A stretch of 64,000 nucleotides of DNA from Rostratula benghalensis (Eukaryota > Chordata > Aves > Charadriiformes > Rostratulidae), in assembly GCA_013399305.1 (NCBI GenBank), contig VXAI01000019.1, positions 4,092,491-4,156,490 of the forward strand. The letters run 5' to 3'. Positions 1 to 12,516 of this stretch are shown here, piece after piece. The notes under the pieces were generated by a model, which worked only from the letters and a program-made list of their open reading frames with translations, searched no databases and was not told where the DNA came from. How positions within the stretch are numbered: the first letter of the stretch is position 1; the number at the start of each line of letters is the position of its first letter. The translations under genes were made by a program, and so were the position numbers.

Positions 1-2446
1 AGGAGGAGCAGCAGGAGGAAGAGGATGAGGAGGAGGAGGAGCGCCCGGGCGGGTCTGCAGCGCCCCCCCCCACGTCGCGGGGGGTAAGAGCTGGTCCCCC
101 TCTCAGGACTCCCTCAGGGCGCACATCTCCCCCCACCTCTAAATACGCAGCCAAAAAAAAATTTAAAAAAAAAGGCTCATTTAGGGTCTTCCTGCCCAAA
201 GAGGGAAGCCCCCCTCACCTTCTTAGGTGATAAAAAACAGTTACGCCGCGCCGGACAACTGATTAAAGAATTATCTTGGTTAATTGATTGAGTTCCCTTC
301 CCACCTAGCCCCCCACAAATCATCAATCTGCCGGAGTATAAACTATAGGCTGCAGATTTAAGCTACACCGTTCCTATTTCCAGCCCCAGTCTATAAATCC
401 TGGTGTCTGTGTGCTTTCCTGAAAGCCTCGCTCAGGGGAAAAACATCTGCTCTTAAGTAAGAAGAAAATAAGTATTCCTACCAGGAAAGAAGAAAGGCAA
501 CATTAAAAAAAAAAAAAAAGGCTGAGAATTATGACTGAAAAATTATGGGGTGTGAACTCTTATGATATGTGAAGTTTCATAACCAAAGTACTACACACTA
601 AGAAAGGTGAACGGAAAAGTATGTATTTTTCACCTGATATTTAAAGAATTCTTGCTAAATAACTTAAAAAAAAAAAATCTTCATTCTTCTGATCCAGTAA
701 AACATTAAGAATTGGCTTTTGTGTTTGTTGTAACAATTTTCCTTTTCCTTAGCAATTGTTCTTCTCTGAAAGTAGGTTTGTCCGAAATCTCACTCTCAAA
801 ATACAGCATCGCCCTTTGTCAAGCTACAGAAATATCCAACAAGCAGCTGAAGATCTAGAACGGCAAGTTATGTCCAGGTGAAGAAAATGCTATTTTAACT
901 CTAAATTGCTGTACACGTACATGGAATGCACATCTTACAACCAGACCAGTGTAAACCTGTGAGACCTACAACTGGCCTTCCAAGAGTATTTACAACATGA
1001 AGCAACCCAGTTCTCTGAAACCTTCTGAAGATTTTCTATCCCTTATTTCGTGGGAATATCACTGTATCGCAGGAGGTGGTGCTACCCCTCCACTCTGCGC
1101 TCGTGAGACCCCACCTGGAGTACTGTGTCCAGCCCTGGAGTCCTCAACATAGGAAGGACAAGGACCTGTTGAAACAGGTCCAGCAGAGGGCCATGAAGAT
1201 GCTCAGAGGGATGGAGCACCTCTCCTATGAAGACAGGCTGAGAGAGATGGGGTTGTTCAGCCTGGAGAGGAGAAGGCTCCAGGGAGACCTTAGAGCAGCC
1301 TTCCAATATCTGAAGGGAGCCTACAGGAGAGCTGGAGAGGGACCCTTTGTCAGGGAGTGGAGTGACAGGACAAGGGGTAACGGCTTTAAACTGGGAGAGG
1401 GGAGATTTAGATGAGATACCAGGAAGAAATTCTTTGCTGTGAGGGTGGTGAGACCCTGGCCCAGGCTGCCCAGAGAAGCTGTGGCTGCCCCATCCCTGGA
1501 GGGGTTCAAGGCTGGATGGGGCTTGGATCAACCTGGTCTGGTGGGAGGTATCCCTGCCCAGGGCAGGGTTTTGGACCTTGATGAGCTTTAAGATCCCTTC
1601 CAACTCTAACCATTCTATGATTTGCTCAGTGTAAAGACTGAGAACCAGAGTTAGATTTTGTGTAACATTTTTGCTTCTCGGGAAGTAAGTTTGTCATTGC
1701 AACTGCAAGGCACAGTCACTGGTCACCCCTCACACCCTGCCACCAGTTATAGAAAAAACATGAATAGGAAATAAACCCACAGTATCAGCTGTATTACTCT
1801 AAACCAAAACCTTTCTTCCTTCCCACAAAGGCAATTATAATTTTATGGATAATTAACTGAGAAGGAGTATATGACTATAATTACTACTACAATTACTTCC
1901 ACAACCCTGATTTGGAATTGGAGTGCGTTATAAAAGGAGGTGCCAAAAAGTGTTCAACCAGGGGAATTAAGAAAAGTCAACGAACAGAGAAAAATGTTAA
2001 CTTTACATTATTTATACATGCACATTGGATGTCTCTAACAGATGAGTAAAAGTCTATTTCGTAGCCACAGCCTCCAACAAAAATATTTATTACACATGGC
2101 TCCATCACCAAAAATGTATAATATCCTAATTTCTAATAAAGCTGCTGCTTTGTTGTCTAAGAGAATTCATTTTCTCAGATCTCCCCTTTTCTTTACATAT
2201 TCTTCTCTGTTTTGGAGGGATGATTTGTAACAAATGTGAATATACTACACCCATCATACTCTCACAGAGCATCACACTCCCACAGATGGTTATTTCCTTA
2301 TTTTTTTCAGGCAGACTCAGAGAACCTTTAAGAAGTTAAGGGCACTTTTACCCTTTGGTAACATGTTCAATGCCCACAAAATGATGGTCAGTACCGAACA
2401 ACGCTGGCAGATCCTGCAGGAGGTGTATGGCAAGGCCCTGCTGTAG
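1..2446 (+). CDS. 3' end of an unidentified protein-coding gene (last three exons)
   Basis: Three exons join in one frame: <1-83 (ends before GTAAGA, phase 0), 753-877 (after a pyrimidine tract ending TTAG, ends before GTGAAG, two bases over) and 2311-2446 (after TTTTTTTCAG, stop TAG at 2444-2446). The joined tail is 113 residues: a Glu/Asp-rich run (EEQQEEEDEEEEER), a Pro/Ser linker, then a basic, probably helical stretch around RNIQQAAEDLERQVMSR and a C-terminus ending EVYGKALL. In the middle exon the other two frames contain stops. The introns are 669 and 1433 bp and the second holds a CR1 copy. The start and most of the protein lie left of the window. I do not recognise the family and assign no function. 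It runs opposite to FAM149A and TLR3. The splice signals and frame continuity make a real gene likely. Confidence 0.7.
1062..1622 (+). mobile_element. CR1 LINE, 3' part (5'-truncated)
   Basis: The translation keeps the C-terminal end of the CR1 reverse-transcriptase protein (for example RPHLEYCVQPWSPQ, then [19 protein letters not shown]), followed by the typical CR1 3' untranslated region ending CATTCTATGATT. The reading frame is broken by stops. It lies in the intron between 877 and 2311 of the unidentified plus-strand gene. Confidence 0.93.
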
Positions 2447-2477
2447 CAACAGTCCTCAGGGCCAAGCATACTTACCT

Positions 2478-2590
2478 GTAGGGACACAGCTTAGTGGTGA
2501 TTTTGGCAGTGTTGGGTTGATGGTTGGACTCGATGATTTTTAAAGGTCCCTTCCAACCTAGACCACTCTATGATTCCGTGATTCTATGTG
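2478..2590 (+). mobile_element. CR1 3' end fragment
   Basis: Contains the CR1 tail signature GGTTGATGGTTGGACTCGAT, then CCCTTCCAACC and the 8-bp terminal motif ATTCTATG. It begins about 30 bp after the stop codon at 2446, so it probably lies in the 3' untranslated region of the unidentified gene. Confidence 0.88.
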
Positions 2591-3624
2591 GTTAATACAA
2601 CAGCACCAAATTCTTTCTTCAGCCATCTGGACCTCTTATCAGGCAGAACCAGTGACTTTTACAACTTTGGCTCAGCCTTCAATTACTTATTGCAGTAACA
2701 CAAAAGAAATCAAGGATAGATGACAACACTGCCTGTTCCTGCCTACAATCCCCACTCCTCAGCTTTCTCAAAGTTAAGACAATTCTGGCATACCTTGAAG
2801 AGTCATCTCTGGAACAGTTTAGCTGAGGTAACCCCAATAGGTGCACAGCAAATGAAACAGAAACATGAGAAATTTAACATATCTTTTATCTAGCCTTCCA
2901 CAGAAAATTATTTTAAGATAGCTACCGTATCCGCTTGGTCTGTTGGCTTAGAAATGACATGGCTCAATGAGGAGGAAAAAAAATCTGCCTTGGAAGGTGG
3001 TATAGCAAACATTTACTTTCTAAGCTTCCAGCAACAAAACATCTTTACCTCTTTTTTTACTGAACAGCTTGACAGCTAGCAAAGATACACCCCAAAAAAT
3101 GATAGTGCTTGTCTTTGTTGATGAGTGTCACTCCAGACTCAGCCATGATTTTCACTTTGTTCCTTTATGATCGTTGTCAACAGCACTTCAGTGCTTCCAG
3201 TCACCCTGTTCAATGTTCAGTGAAGCTGAATGACTTTATCTGAAGCTTGAAAATAAGAACCTTTATCAGGGTTTTTCTACTGTTAGCATTTAATCATACC
3301 ATCTGATTGGGCCCTTCCTTTTTCAGAAAGGGCACTTACTGATAGTTTCATAACTAGACTACCCTGGGAACACTTGTACAGCTGAACCGTTGGTGAGTTT
3401 TCAAGTGACAACCTTTTTGATCTGACCAAATTAACATCAGTTGCCACAATGTAAATTTTCTTCCTATGTTCCTAAAAATCTTTTCCTTCATAATTATAAA
3501 AGCCACACTTGGTTCTAAAAGAAGACAGCTTTGGAATACACTGCCTTCAAGCTCGAGAGGGGGGGTAATCTTGAAAGACTTTGCCAAAGGAATATCATCG
3601 CCCATCAGTGCAACACAGCTGATC

Positions 3625-3815
3625 AGTTGAGGCTGGTAGACCACTGGAACAAGTTGCCCAGGGAGGTGGTTGAGGGCCCTTCCTTGGAGATACTCAAGGC
3701 GAGACTTGACAAGGCCATGGGTGACCTGATCTAGTTGGGGGTGTCCCTGCTGGCTGTGGGGAGCTTGGACTAGATGACCTTTGGAGGTCCCTTCTGGCCT
3801 GGACCATTCTATGAT
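3625..3815 (+). mobile_element. CR1 3' end, diverged
   Basis: Has the CR1 signature of a hydrophobic Trp-Asn-Lys-Leu-Pro-Arg-Glu frame (TGCCCAGGGAGGTGGTTGAG), followed by GACTAGATGACCTTTGGAGG and a CCATTCTATGATC end. It is a 5'-truncated and diverged copy. Confidence 0.85.
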
Positions 3816-5129
3816 CTGTATACAACCTCATTGTCTCATGATAGCACTGCAATGACTATAGTCTAGGTAGGCAAATGGCCTCCAAGAAGGCTATGATTTG
3901 ATCTTACCCTTCAGTTTTGAGGAACAACTGCCTGGTGGCTAGTTGGAAAAACAATGAAAATGTCTTGGGCAGCAGCACATTAAGAGAAAGGCCCACTGCT
4001 ACTCAGATCCACCACTCCTCTTTGCTTTCACGTAGCAGCAGGTTCCCTCAGAACCTGAATGCCAAAGCACCTCCCAGGGGTTCCTTGGTGCTTCTCCCCA
4101 TAGCCATCCACATATTGTCAGTCTCCTGTGGCAGCCTTTTGCACACAGCATTCTCTTCCTGCACTTAAAACCTAACCTTTCTATCCAAACCTGCTTCTCC
4201 AGCACACATATAGTATCCTCCTGCATTTTCAGGGCTAGTTCTAAAGAGCTGGAGAAAGGGAAAAACAAGCCATAATGTTCAATACAACAATAACAATAAG
4301 TGGATATATACCATCTTAGGTGGGCATTTGTAATACATACACTCAAGTGGAATGCCTACTATTAGGCATTGCACACTGAAATAGATTTAAGGCTTTTGGA
4401 GCCATGATCTCTGTTGAGTTCTGCTCCCAGCTCTGCAAGACAGAGAAACAATAAACCGTGCCAATCTTAAAAATAGGCTTTTGCCTATAGTTATTTTATT
4501 CTTCTCCAAATTTTGAATTAAGTTCAAAATTATAAAGCCTTTAAGATGCCATGAGCTTGCTGAGTATTTCACATATATATATGTATATTTTAAATCTATT
4601 TTTAATCTTGGTTCACTGTGAAAACATAAACACAAGTATAATACCTGGTTCTAGGAAATACAAACAATTTCTGGGAGCAAGATATGCATGTTAGATACCT
4701 CTTCTATTTATAGCAGCAAATCTGACTTTTTAATATAAATTATGAATTAACATTAAGAAAAAATACTATCATCTTAATTAACTGCAATAATAAAGAATGC
4801 TAATTAGCGTCTTAGAGAAGGTGTTTTATTTCTTTGGGTCTGAGAGGAGGCTTTTACTGCTGCAGGATCAAGTGTCTGTGAACGGAGAGGGAGGCAGAAG
4901 CACCCTAACAAAACACTTGGAAGCTATCCACGAGACTTTCCCTGTGTATTCTTCTGACTGATGTACATTTGGAAATTCAGTTAATATCTTTTTGTAAAAA
5001 AACTGCTTTCATCACCAAAACACCGAAGCGATCAGAACAATTTTTTCCGTTCTGTTCATTAAACTTGGAAGAAAATTGGGCAGATAATAAATCATTCTGA
5101 ACAGGTGCAGAATCTCTGAACACTGGATT

Positions 5130-5160
<31 letters not shown>
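5130..5160 (+). repeat. Poly-A followed by (AAAAG)n microsatellite
   Basis: A run of A bases passes into four AAAAG units. It may mark the tail of an old retroposed copy, but no such copy is recognisable to its left. Confidence 0.85.
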
Positions 5161-8100
5161 TCTTTGAAATCTACAGTACTGATTGACTGTAGCAACACAA
5201 GTGTGGGTAGTTCTTAAGACCTTGGGCTGTATTTCCTCAGGTATACTAAGGTATACAGGTATTCTCCTTCCTCTGGGACCACAGACACCCCTGATGTCAG
5301 ATGCCAAGATGTCATATCATGTCTCTAAAAGCTTCTGTAGCCCAACAGACTTGAGGACCTAAAACTCCTCTACCCTTGCTATAGGATGGCTTCCATGATG
5401 TTTACTAAAAAACAAAGAAAACAACCCTTCGTCTATGCCACCACCTCAACCCGTCCTCCATAAAAACCCAAGACTATAATCTATTTAAGGCTTGCTTTGC
5501 CTCCCGTAGAAAAACAGCATTTATGTTGAAATTTCCAGGTTTTATGAAGTTTAAAGATCTCTTTACCCACCACACTGTAATACAATCAGTCTGTTTATAC
5601 ATAAACAGCTTTCATTTCAAGCAATGAAGTTGTTTAATAGTGGGGCCAAGACATTGAGTTATGAACTTGAGAAGGATAATCACCACATCTAGTCTATGTA
5701 TCTTGGTGTCACCAGGATATTGTGGTAAGTGTAGCATAAGGCAGCTCATTACCCACCCAAAAAACTTCATGACCTTACACAGCAGAATATATTTTTTTCA
5801 AACAACAGTAATAAAAGTGAATATTTTTTTTCTCCATCTGAAGAAAAAGAATGGATGTATTTATTCATTACTGCTCCTTCAATTTGATTGGAAGGATACA
5901 ACATCACTATGTAAATAAACAACAAATAAATGGTTTAACCCTACACAGAATTAGGAATAATTAGTAGATGTGGAGCTCAGAATATTCAGAGAACAAAATA
6001 GGAAAAGACAGGAAGAAATCAGTGCCAAATTTTCACTGTTTTGCATTGGCAGTGTATTTTGATTGCTATCAACTTGTCAGCACCAAGGAAAAAAATAAAA
6101 ACACAAAAAGGATCCTTTCATCTGTTAAACAATTACTCCAATTAAATTGCTCTTAATGAAAGTACCCTGGGCCACTGACAATGTCTTCTAAAACATTTTG
6201 AACAGCAATAAAACTGCTCCCAGGGGAAGTTTGTTTGGGTAATCAAAAGCTTCCTCTGTGTAACTATCAATGATACCATACCATATTCCGTAATTTACAA
6301 ATTCAAATCTGAACTCTAGGCAAGGAATACTAAAGTTTTCAATATTTAATTGAGATGCTTCTTCTCAAAGCTTAAGTGGAAGCATCTAATTAAAAAATGC
6401 TAATGTGGAAGGATAGACTTTCCTTGTCAAAGTGATGTATCTTATTCCTTCTTCTGCATCTCTCTGGTTTGCTTTTGTTTTTTTGAAGGCAGACACTACC
6501 TCATCAGAATAAGCTTGGCTGCTATGAATACAATATTTGAAATGCCACCATGTATACAAGAGTAAAACAGTTAGGGGATAATTAGGGGATATCACTGCAA
6601 CCAATTAGTTTATCTTAAGAGTAAATTTCATACTAGAATTTTTTTTTTTAATGATAAAAATCATACATACTTCAACAGGAATACCAGCTTGTACAGCGTT
6701 ATCCTTGGCTTTATTTTTAGTATCAAAAAAACCCCCAAACCACACTAGTGGGAAATTATTCTGATACTGTTTATATAAAGCATCAAATACCTTCTAAACA
6801 GAGATTTGTCAGTACATTTAAAATGAGATTAACTAATCCAGAAAGGCTACTCTTTTACACAAATGCAGAAAAACTGTAAGCCTGAAAGAGCTTACAATTT
6901 ATTCTGAAACAAACCCAAACACATTAGATGGAGTAGGGAGAAATAAAAGAAGGGTTCCCTTCAGGAAGGGTTTGTGTTCCTAGTTGTATTATTTTCACAG
7001 TGTTATATAACTTAGTCATGTGGCAATTATAATAATTTGCTAAAAGAAATTTCTACTTCTCTATGTAAAAGTGTGTATTTACAAATATGTATTGTCACTG
7101 GTTAACCAGGGAAAAAACCCAACAATCTAAAGCAACTTTACATGATGCTGACATTGGGGTTGGCAGGGACAGTTCAGAAAAGCAATCCTGGAGCCAACAT
7201 GGATGCAATATACAGTGACAACAAAAGCCACCAACAAAACCCTAGTCCACATCGGGAAATATCCCGAGACAGAAATGGAAAAGAAATAAAAGAAATAAAT
7301 GGAAAAGAAATAAAAGGCTGGGACTCTTGGAGAAGACTAAGAGATGATGTGGTGAAGGTTTACAAAATCATAGAAGAGGCAGATGAATTAGAAAATGAAT
7401 GAATAATTACTGCACCTTGCAACACAAGAACTAGAAACACTCCTTGAAATCAGCGGATCAGATCCGTTTAAACAGGCTTAAAAGAATTTTATTTTTTTTT
7501 CCCCATAACAGAGCAGGCAGTGACTTTCAACATTTGACCACTAGAACTTGCAGAAGCAAACCAGACATCAGGCCAGTAAACTGATTTCAGGAGGACTAAA
7601 GAGGTGCCTACCTTCAAATGTAATTACTCTAAGGACCATGGATGCTGGGGAGTAAGCACAATATCTCTGCCAAGGAAGGGCTAGAGACTGATTCAGAAAG
7701 CCAGAGGACTAGCATTTCAATATTATGCTACGTGGAAACCAAGAGGTTCTAAAATCCTGCTGAAAGTTTAACAGAGTACTAAAGACATTTCCATCCTGAA
7801 GAGGTAAAACCTTAACTTTCCAAAACACTTTCATTCCCACTGACACCTGAAAAAATATTAATGTTTTCCTGATTATCACCAATATAAAAGATTAGTGTGG
7901 TTTAGCATTGCAGAGGTCGCAGATACAGATATGGTAGCTTTTTTTTTTTTTTTTTGGTTAAGAGTACAAAATACCAATACGGTAATACAACTTTTACTGA
8001 CTTTAGGAAGCTCTCCAGCATTAAATGTGCCATGAAACCCCTTTCTGCTTTACTCTATACCTTTGCTTTAGCAAAATATCCCCAACTGAACCCCCATAGC

Positions 8101-8224
8101 ATGCAAACTTCACAGCCACCTTTTCAGCAAGACCTCAACGTTTCCGAGGCATCGCTTGGAGATGAAACGCAGAAGCATCCAAACGGTGCTTCATAGTTTC
8201 ACAGCGGTTATTGACACTTTAGAA

Positions 8225-8690
8225 AAGGCTGGGGGGAGGGAGAGAGCCCCGCAGGAGAATGGGGGAACCCCAAAGAGAAGGGAGAGGACCTCAAAGGGGA
8301 AGGGGGAAGACCCCAAAGGAGAAGGGGCACTCCATAGGATACAGGGGGAACCCCACAGAAACGGGGGCGGGGGAAGGAAGAAACCTAAAAGGAGCTGAGG
8401 GAACTCTACAGAATTTGGGGGATGGGGGGTGCCCAAGGAGATTGTTGGGAAGACCCCAAAAAAGGGATGGGAACTTCAAAGACATGGGGGGGGGAGGGGG
8501 GGAGTGGGACCCCCAAGGGAGAGGGGAGGAAACCCTCATAAGGGTGGGGGAGATATCAAAGGGAGGGGCGGGAGAACCCCACAGGATGGGGGACCCCCCA
8601 AAGGAGAGGGAAGGGACCCTGAAAGGCAGAGAGGGACTGCACGGGAAAGGGGAACAGCCCCCACCACCTCCAAACAACCCTCCCTAGGTC
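8225..8690 (+). repeat. G-rich, purine-rich minisatellite
   Basis: Imprecise units of roughly 25-30 bp built around GGGGGAACCCCAAAGGAGA are repeated across the block, with many runs of four or more G on the plus strand. It lies immediately inside the first intron of FAM149A, just after the donor at 8707. Long open frames in both directions here (for example 8429-9097 and 8291-8677) are by-products of the repeat and are not genes. Confidence 0.88.
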
Positions 8691-9090
8691 CGGGGGTGCG
8701 CACTCACGCCGGGCACCGCGGGCTGCCGGCCGCCTCCTCGCCGCCGCTCGCCGCCGCCGCTTCCTCGCCGATGCCGGGCAGGGCGACCAGCCGGGCCTTG
8801 GCCCCCGCCCGCCCCCCGGGCTCCCTGCCCGCCGCTGCCGGGAGCGGGGCACGCAAGCCGGGGGTGCCGGGGACGCGGCGGAGCTTGGGCAGGAAAGCGG
8901 CAGGGTCCAGCCCCGCCAGTTTCATGGCCGGAGCCCCCTCCCGCCGCCGGCCCGGCCCGGCCCGGGCTACCCGCCGCCTCCCTCCCGGTTGCCAGGCGAA
9001 ACAAACCCGCCCTGGGCGGGGAACGAAGGGGGCAGAGGAGCCGCCATCGGCCTGCGCGGCCCGGAGACACCCAGAGCCTGTGGCGTTTTC
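8690..9090 (-). promoter_or_regulatory. FAM149A: CpG island at the FAM149A 5' end
   Basis: Strongly GC-rich and dense in CG dinucleotides, in sharp contrast to the AT-rich surroundings. It covers the first coding exon and about 165 bp upstream of its ATG (8923-8925). No TATA box is evident, as is usual for a CpG-island promoter. The transcription start cannot be placed from sequence alone. Confidence 0.75.
8708..8925 (-). CDS. FAM149A: FAM149A first coding exon (partial gene)
   Basis: The frame opens at ATG 8925 (G at -3) and runs 72 codons plus two bases to a consensus donor, GTGAGT, at 8707-8702. The predicted protein starts MKLAGLD and has a Pro/Ala/Gly-rich middle, then ALPGIGEE followed by a short acidic tract. 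From memory of the family, human FAM149A starts MKAAVLD and carries LPDIGEEG before its acidic tract, so both anchor motifs and their order agree. FAM149A is a little-studied protein with a DUF3719 domain; that domain lies in later exons, which are not in this window. Position and orientation downstream of TLR3 match known vertebrate gene order. The exon is shorter than the human one. Identity rests on two short motifs plus synteny. Confidence 0.75.
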
Positions 9091-9254
9091 CTTTTAATGA
9101 AAACCACACCTCACGTTAAAGGGCAGAAGCCACCTCCATCTGCCAGGGGCGCAGGGCCCGGCTTCGCGCCCCTCCTGTGGGCGCTGCACCCATGTCTGTG
9201 CAGAAAGGGTTTTATCAGAAACGGGGAGCGAGATCGATCCAACCTCTTTGCACC

Positions 9255-9725
9255 ACAGAATCATGGAACAGTTTGTGTTGGAAGGGACCTTGAAAGGCCA
9301 CTTAGTCCAGCCCCACGGGCACGAGCAAGGACATCTTCAACCAGACCAAGCTGCTCAAAGCCCCATCCGTCATGGGCTTTGGAACACCTTCAGGAATGGG
9401 GCGTCTACCACCTCTCTGGGGAGTTTGTTCCAGTGTCTCACCACCCTCACAGGAAAGAAATTCTTCCTAATACCTCATCTAAATCTACCTTCAGTTTAAA
9501 ACTCCCACCCCTCATCTTATGGCTTCACTCCCTGCTCAAGAGTCCCTTCCCGTTTCTCCTGGAGCCCCTTTAGGGACTGGAAGGGGCTCTAAGGTCTCCC
9601 CAGAGCCTTCTCCAGACTGAACATCCCCAGTTCTTTCAGCTTATCCTCACAGCAGAGGTGCTCTAACCCTCTGATCATCTCCATGGCCTCCTCTGGAACC
9701 CTCTCCAATAGGTCCATATCCTACT
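9255..9725 (-). mobile_element. CR1 LINE, 3' part, minus orientation
   Basis: Begins (3' end) with AGAATCATGGAACAGTTTG and GTTGGAAGGGACCTTGAAAG and continues through the reverse complement of the CR1 3' untranslated region and the end of its reverse-transcriptase frame, up to CTCCTCTGGAACCCTCTCCA. It sits about 165 bp upstream of the FAM149A CpG island. Confidence 0.93.
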
Positions 9726-12516
9726 TATGTTCATGCCAGCAGCAGTTTGGGGACACAGTAATGCCTGGACAGGGCAAACGTTGTGTCAACTGAGAATATG
9801 GCAAATGACATGACCCTTGGCAGCATCCAAAAGAGCATCACTGGCTGAAGGACAGTAGAATTTCTTTAGACATGATCTTACATCAAGCAGCTAGTTGCAC
9901 CGTCAACCTAAAGCTGGCAGCTGCTAGAAGATGACAACCAAGGGTACAAAGTGGGGAATTTTATCCCAGCCTTGTCTTCTTAGCACACCAAGGAGTGCCG
10001 TGAGTTGTCAGTGGAGCACACATGACACCAAGTAGAGGACTGCCGTTCGAAATTGGGATGTCCCTGGCCTTTTTTCTTACAAACGGAAATAAACGTGTGT
10101 TGACCAAACTTGATGGAATGGGCCCACATAAGTCTAAGAGCAGCACAGTCTGCATTTATTCCCCATGATACCTAAACATCTTGACTGAGCCACAGTTGAC
10201 GTATCATTATTGACCACGTTGGTGTGGTGCCTATTTATCGCAGCAGCAGGCCTGAAGCAACCCTGCATGAAGACCTGGAATAGAACCTATGATGAACATC
10301 ACTGTCTCTCACTTGTTCATCATTCAAGAACCAAAGAAGCAGTCAGGTTCCACCCCAAAGCTACAGATTCAAGGATAACAACAAGTTTGGAACTCTTTTT
10401 AATTTATTTGGTATCCAACTCCAGACTAAGTCACCATAATGTAGTCTGATGCTGCCCACTGTGAAGAAACTACCCAGCTCCTATCTGGACTGTTAATCCT
10501 GAAAGAACTCTCAACTCTGCCACAGTAAGCCCATTTGTTTACTCTCAATAATATTTTCAAACAAATGTACAGGAGCAAAAGCAGAAGTACGTGAATTCCA
10601 GACAAGCAGGGAAAATTTACATGCAAATTTTATGTCAAGTATATTTGATGATTAGCATTGTTAGAGTTTATTGCTTTTGTGGTTATTTTTTCTTAACATT
10701 AGCCTAATTCTCATTGTGAGCCTTTCTAACATCTTTTTTCTGTTGCAAATTATTTTAATCTGAACCTGTTTAGACTGCATCATCACGTTTTTATCATTTA
10801 AAATGATTTTCACTCATCAGCAAGTACTTTCATTTTGCATTCTTAGTTATATTACAAAACCGAGCATCCATAAAACACTTTCTCAAGGTTCTGAGACTGA
10901 TCTGGAGGGCATTTGTAGTAACAAGAAAAACTTTTATAGAATTTAGCCACGCTGTCATTTGTCAGGGTTTAAGGGCCAGAAAAGAGCATTCGATCATGTA
11001 GTCTGACCTCTCGTGTCACATTCCACCTCGGCATTTCTCCGTGCTTTCTCTGCATCTTTATGTCATTTTTAATATCCACGTGAACCGCGAACATGTCCTA
11101 AACAATTTGTATTGCTGCAGAATGAGAAATTCAGCTATTGTGTGTCATTACAGATTTAGGAAAGGTAAGAACCCTTTCTCATTATAGTCTTTAAATAAGA
11201 GAAAGAACAATTGACGTGGTGAGTACCTGGCATCCCATCCTTACCCCCTCTCCTCCTCAACTTTCATGGCCTAAGCAGGAAGAGAGAATTTGTCACTTGG
11301 CCTGAAAAGGTCAGAAAGATGAGATGAAAGCTCCACAATGGGGATAATCCTATTACTGTAATTAGGGAATCATCATCTATCACTTCAGCTGTGAACAAAA
11401 GCCTTGTTTTGTTTTCACTCAGGACTTCCTGAGCAAGTGAAGACAGTCCCCTTCACTCTTCAGTGCGTGCAAAACCTATTTCATTAATTATTTTTCTCAT
11501 TTAGAGTTTTTGTCATCATGGCACATACAAACCTATTAAAAACCAATGTTTTCCATCTATGCATAGACCAAATCACAAGAAAAAAAAACCAGCTTAAAAT
11601 ATTAAGTATTGAACCACCTGAAACTTGTTTTCTAAAGCAGTAATTTTTATATTTTTTTTAAAGCAGTAAAATTATATCAGTAAAATCCAGTCTTGGATTA
11701 ATTGTGGTATTGAAACCAATGAGGGAAATAGTAGGGGAAAAAAGCAATTTAAAGATATTCCCAAAGGATCACACTCCTACTAAAAACTGACAAAAGTTTT
11801 ATAACCTCCTTGGAGCAGCAATTAAATATTAACAAAAACATACAGATCTCTGTCTAGTGTCTAATTGACAATAAACTGTGCTCAGACACTCCACAGACTT
11901 GTAGCCAGTCCCAAAAAATGATGAACATCCTTTCAGAGCACACTTTGCTGGTTCTCAGCTCTCCCCAGGTCAAGCTGTTGGCTCACATGTTTGAATCTTA
12001 CTGCTCTGGCAATGGCCAACTAGCACGTGTTTCTGTAAACTATATCAGGGGAAAAACAAACTAGGTTAATAGATAACAAATTAAACTACAGAATTCTGAT
12101 TTCTGTACAACATTTTTATTTTCATTACCAAAGGCAAAACCATATACAGTCATACGTAAGGAAATAAAAAATTTGAAATTAATCTACTGCTGAAGTTTTT
12201 TTCTCCCACTCTACCTGTACCTACAGTCACAGTAATATTTCTGATATGATTTTAGAATTTTTCTTTTGGAGGGTTATTTTTTCTTACTGTTTCACAGGTA
12301 ACAGTTTCTGGTAACGAAATTACAGTAGCACCAAGTCCCCCCCAAAATTATTTTTTAGTTATGCTATGTCTAAATATCTGTGCCCTTACTCGTTACACGG
12401 GTGCATCAGCTGTGCCTTGGCCGTGTTTCACATTGATTTCAAGTTCTGTTTAAAGGCCAGTGTATAGTTTTATGCACAATCAAAGAATTAAGGTGGTTTC
12501 TCTCTGTATAAATGTC
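9726..12516. other. Intergenic DNA between FAM149A and TLR3; no gene recognised
   Basis: AT-rich, with only short open frames that have no domain content. An old LINE remnant near 10965-11090 is listed separately. The 3' untranslated region of TLR3 may reach into this stretch; I could not place its polyadenylation site. Confidence 0.5.
10965..11090 (+). mobile_element. Ancient CR1/L3-like LINE remnant
   Basis: The segment with GGCCAGAAAAGAGCATTCGA then ATGTAGTCTGACCTCTCGTG resembles the conserved 3' region of old amniote CR1/L3 elements (a 'GGCCAGAAGGGACCATTAGA ... CTAGTCTGACCTCC' pattern known from turtles, crocodiles and birds). The match is by eye and the copy is degraded. Confidence 0.45.

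Larger units (their letters stand above)
2591..8219. other. No gene recognised apart from the repeats listed separately
   Basis: AT-rich sequence. It is probably part of a long first intron of FAM149A (minus strand), because I could not find a second FAM149A exon here. Short open frames (such as 7142-7402 on the plus strand) have no recognisable domains and no convincing splice or start context. Confidence 0.5.

Noticed and set aside
1076..1414. 112-residue open frame with reverse-transcriptase-like sequence
   Set aside because: This is the C-terminal remnant of a 5'-truncated CR1 copy and not a gene. The same holds for frames at 23560-23787, 37008-37277 and 37628-37972.
7142..7402. 86-residue plus-strand frame with Lys/Glu-rich end
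   Set aside because: Contains a small internal sequence repeat (GAAATAAA/GGAAAAGAAATAAA) and no domain or splice borders. Probably chance.
8429..9097. 222-residue plus-strand open frame
   Set aside because: Runs from the G-rich minisatellite into the FAM149A CpG island, antisense to a better-supported exon. It is open because of composition.
8684..9109. 141-residue minus-strand open frame overlapping the FAM149A exon
   Set aside because: Different frame from the exon with the FAM149A-like motifs, and it runs through the donor. A GC-rich shadow.
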